A stretch of DNA of 64,000 nt from Prolixibacteraceae bacterium (GTDB taxonomy: Bacteria; Bacteroidota; Bacteroidia; Bacteroidales; Prolixibacteraceae): assembly GCA_003457135.1 (NCBI GenBank), contig DMSQ01000046.1, positions 6,887 through 70,886 on the forward strand, written 5' to 3'. Below the pieces are notes generated by a model. That model ran no database searches. It had not been told where the DNA came from and was given only the letters and a program-made list of their open reading frames with translations. Positions 62,858 to 64,000 of this stretch are shown here, piece after piece (the stretch's first letter is position 1; every line of letters begins with the position of its first letter). The translations under genes and the position numbers were made by a program.

Positions 62858-63712
62858 ATGATACTTCAGCAAAAAACATTAGAAAAGCTTCGGAATTTGA
62901 TTAATGAGGAAACGGAATACCGTTCTGGTCCAAAGTTGGTTGCATTCTTTAATGAATTAGGGTTTTCTGATGTTTATGTTCAGGGTTTCCCTTCTCGTTG
63001 GGTATTTACCGATGAAAAGCTTTCAAAAATTAATGGAACACCTGAAATCGACAAGTGTATTAAAAGAGTTTTTGCACCGGTAAACTTTATTACTCGATTC
63101 GCAGAATTAGATAAATTCATAAATGATTTTAACCAGTATTTGGCTTTTGATAGTTGGAAGGTTGTGCGAAACGAAAAAGAGATAACATTTGTAAAGGCAG
63201 GAAAAATAAACTTTGAAACCGCACCAGAAATTAAAGAAGATGATTTTTTAAATCGTGAGTTTAAGGATATTTCGCTTGACAAACTTGGATTGGACAGCGT
63301 AATCACTGAAACTTTAAATGTTCGTTTTGACGAGATAAAAAAGTGCTTGAATGCAAAAGCTCCGTTATCGGTTATTTTTCTTTCGGGCAGCACATTAGAA
63401 GGTATTTTGCTTGGCATTGCTTCAAAGCATCCGAAAGAATTTAATCAATCGAAAGCTGCGCCTAAAGACAGGGAAGGAAAGATAAAATCATTTTATGACT
63501 GGTCTTTAAGCAATTATATTGATGTTGCAAGTGATTTAGATTTTCTGAAAGAGGATGTTAAGAAATTTAGTCACGCACTTAGAGATTTTAGAAATTACAT
63601 TCATCCTTATGAACAAGTAAGTTCACGGTTTAATCCAAATGACCAGACTGCAAGGATATGTTGGCAAGTTTTGAAAGCAGCAATATTTCAATTATGCGAA
63701 ACAAAGCAATAA
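62858..63712 (+). CDS. HEPN-like abortive-infection protein (AbiJ-like) fused into the R-M operon
   Basis: 284 aa. The N-terminal 100 residues (PKLVAFFNELGFSDVYVQGFPSRW and on) resemble the N-terminal domain of AbiJ-type proteins (judged by pattern, not search). The C-terminal half is helical and has LRDFRNYIHPYEQ, where R242-x6-H249 fits the Rx4-6H motif of HEPN ribonucleases. It starts 2 bp after mod, so it is produced with the R-M enzymes. I infer an RNA-cleaving or growth-arrest effector acting as a backup to restriction. Alternatively it is a helper of Res/Mod. Confidence 0.72.
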   Translation: MILQQKTLEKLRNLINEETEYRSGPKLVAFFNELGFSDVYVQGFPSRWVFTDEKLSKINGTPEIDKCIKRVFAPVNFITRFAELDKFINDFNQYLAFDSWKVVRNEKEITFVKAGKINFETAPEIKEDDFLNREFKDISLDKLGLDSVITETLNVRFDEIKKCLNAKAPLSVIFLSGSTLEGILLGIASKHPKEFNQSKAAPKDREGKIKSFYDWSLSNYIDVASDLDFLKEDVKKFSHALRDFRNYIHPYEQVSSRFNPNDQTARICWQVLKAAIFQLCETKQ

Positions 63713-63732
63713 TAAGCCAACGCACAGTCGTA

Positions 63733-63789
63733 AGCACATTTGCAAGCCCCCACGAGCAAACGCTCAAACCAAAGGCTTGCAAAAGAGCT
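63733..63789 (+). repeat. 57-bp flanking repeat, right copy
   Basis: Same orientation as the copy at 57761, three mismatches and one missing base. It begins 20 bp after the stop of the last gene of the operon. The pair brackets the whole defence operon. Confidence 0.92.
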
Positions 63790-64000
63790 TCCGCCTCTCC
63801 AGCCCACGTAACCGCCTTTCAGGACGGTTTTAGGATTGCCCACGCTCAAAAAAACAAAATAAATTTGTGCTTCGTGGCTATGACAGTGCAATTCGACAGG
63901 ACACGACATGAGTTAAATAGATGAAAAACAATAACATACAACCAACACCAGCCCCTAACATCAGCTACCCGCAAGTCCGGCAGCAGTGGTTTTCGGTGGG
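63790..64000 (+). other. Right end of cassette with half of an attC-like site
   Basis: No gene is seen. 63849-63866 is the inverted copy of 57679-57696. GCCCCTAAC at 63951-63959 is the exact inverse of GTTAGGGGC at 57570, with R''-like form, followed by ATCAGCTACCCGCAAGTCCG and sequence running off the window. If it is an attC, its second half and GTTAGGGGC should lie just beyond base 64000. Confidence 0.5.

Noticed and set aside
63658..63924. 88-codon ORF after the HEPN-like gene
   Set aside because: Overlaps the end of that gene and the flanking repeat; no ribosome site or family.

Overview
The window looks like a chromosome segment from a Bacteroidota bacterium, probably an environmental member of the Bacteroidales/Marinilabiliales side. 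The signs are type IX secretion C-terminal sorting domains (30.2-33.2 kb), a UpxY-type NusG-like antiterminator, two HU genes, a GH95 fucosidase, Gfo/Idh/MocA and DUF1080 sugar genes, and promoters of the Bacteroidota type (TTTG, then TAnnTTTG). No named species can be assigned from sequence alone.

Layout. 0-8 kb: the end of a surface-polysaccharide region, with a truncated CapD/WbpM-type dehydratase, two YjbH-like outer-membrane proteins around a lipoprotein, tRNA-Lys, a WbpE/WbpD/WbpB-like set for a diacetamido-uronic acid sugar, and a UpxY antiterminator. 8-11.3 kb: a Crp/Fnr-type regulator divergent from a two-gene heme-copper oxidoreductase of nitric-oxide-reductase type with an altered metal site. 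11.5-16.7 kb: sulfate activation (cysD, then a four-helix-bundle gene, then a cysN-cysC fusion), a FkbM methyltransferase, a peroxiredoxin and a thioredoxin. 17-25 kb: a sugar-oxidation cluster (DUF6807, Gfo/Idh/MocA, DUF1080, sodium symporter, zinc dehydrogenase, second Gfo/Idh/MocA) ending in a toxin-antitoxin module beside a duplicated gene end. 25.7-47 kb: mostly housekeeping and secreted proteins (metallophosphoesterase, cysH, an RsmF-like methyltransferase lacking an ordinary start codon, T9SS beta-propellers, pepD, PAP2 phosphatase, mazG, htpG, class V aminotransferase, DPP III, trmH, HU), separated by families of dispersed intergenic repeats. 47-55.5 kb: tRNA-Ser, two decaying pseudogenes, GH95, a second HU and a transposase remnant.

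55.6-64 kb is the most unusual part. A tyrosine recombinase with three extra N-terminal repeats is followed by an attI-like hairpin and a GTTAGGGGC site. Next comes a compact four-gene operon: an XRE control protein, type III Res, type III Mod, and a HEPN-like abortive-infection protein. At the far end, the inverted site GCCCCTAAC appears 50 bases before the window stops. Near-identical 57-58 bp repeats also flank the operon. I read this as an integron-like or cassette-like element carrying a phage-defence island; the right-hand site is cut by the window edge.

Working together: cysD/cysN make APS and the APS-type CysH reduces it, so the poorly conserved CysC domain may be unnecessary. The NO-reductase-like pair is probably controlled by the adjacent regulator through a GTAAC-N4-GTTAC palindrome. 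The 17-25 kb genes plausibly import and oxidise glycosides by a 3-keto route.
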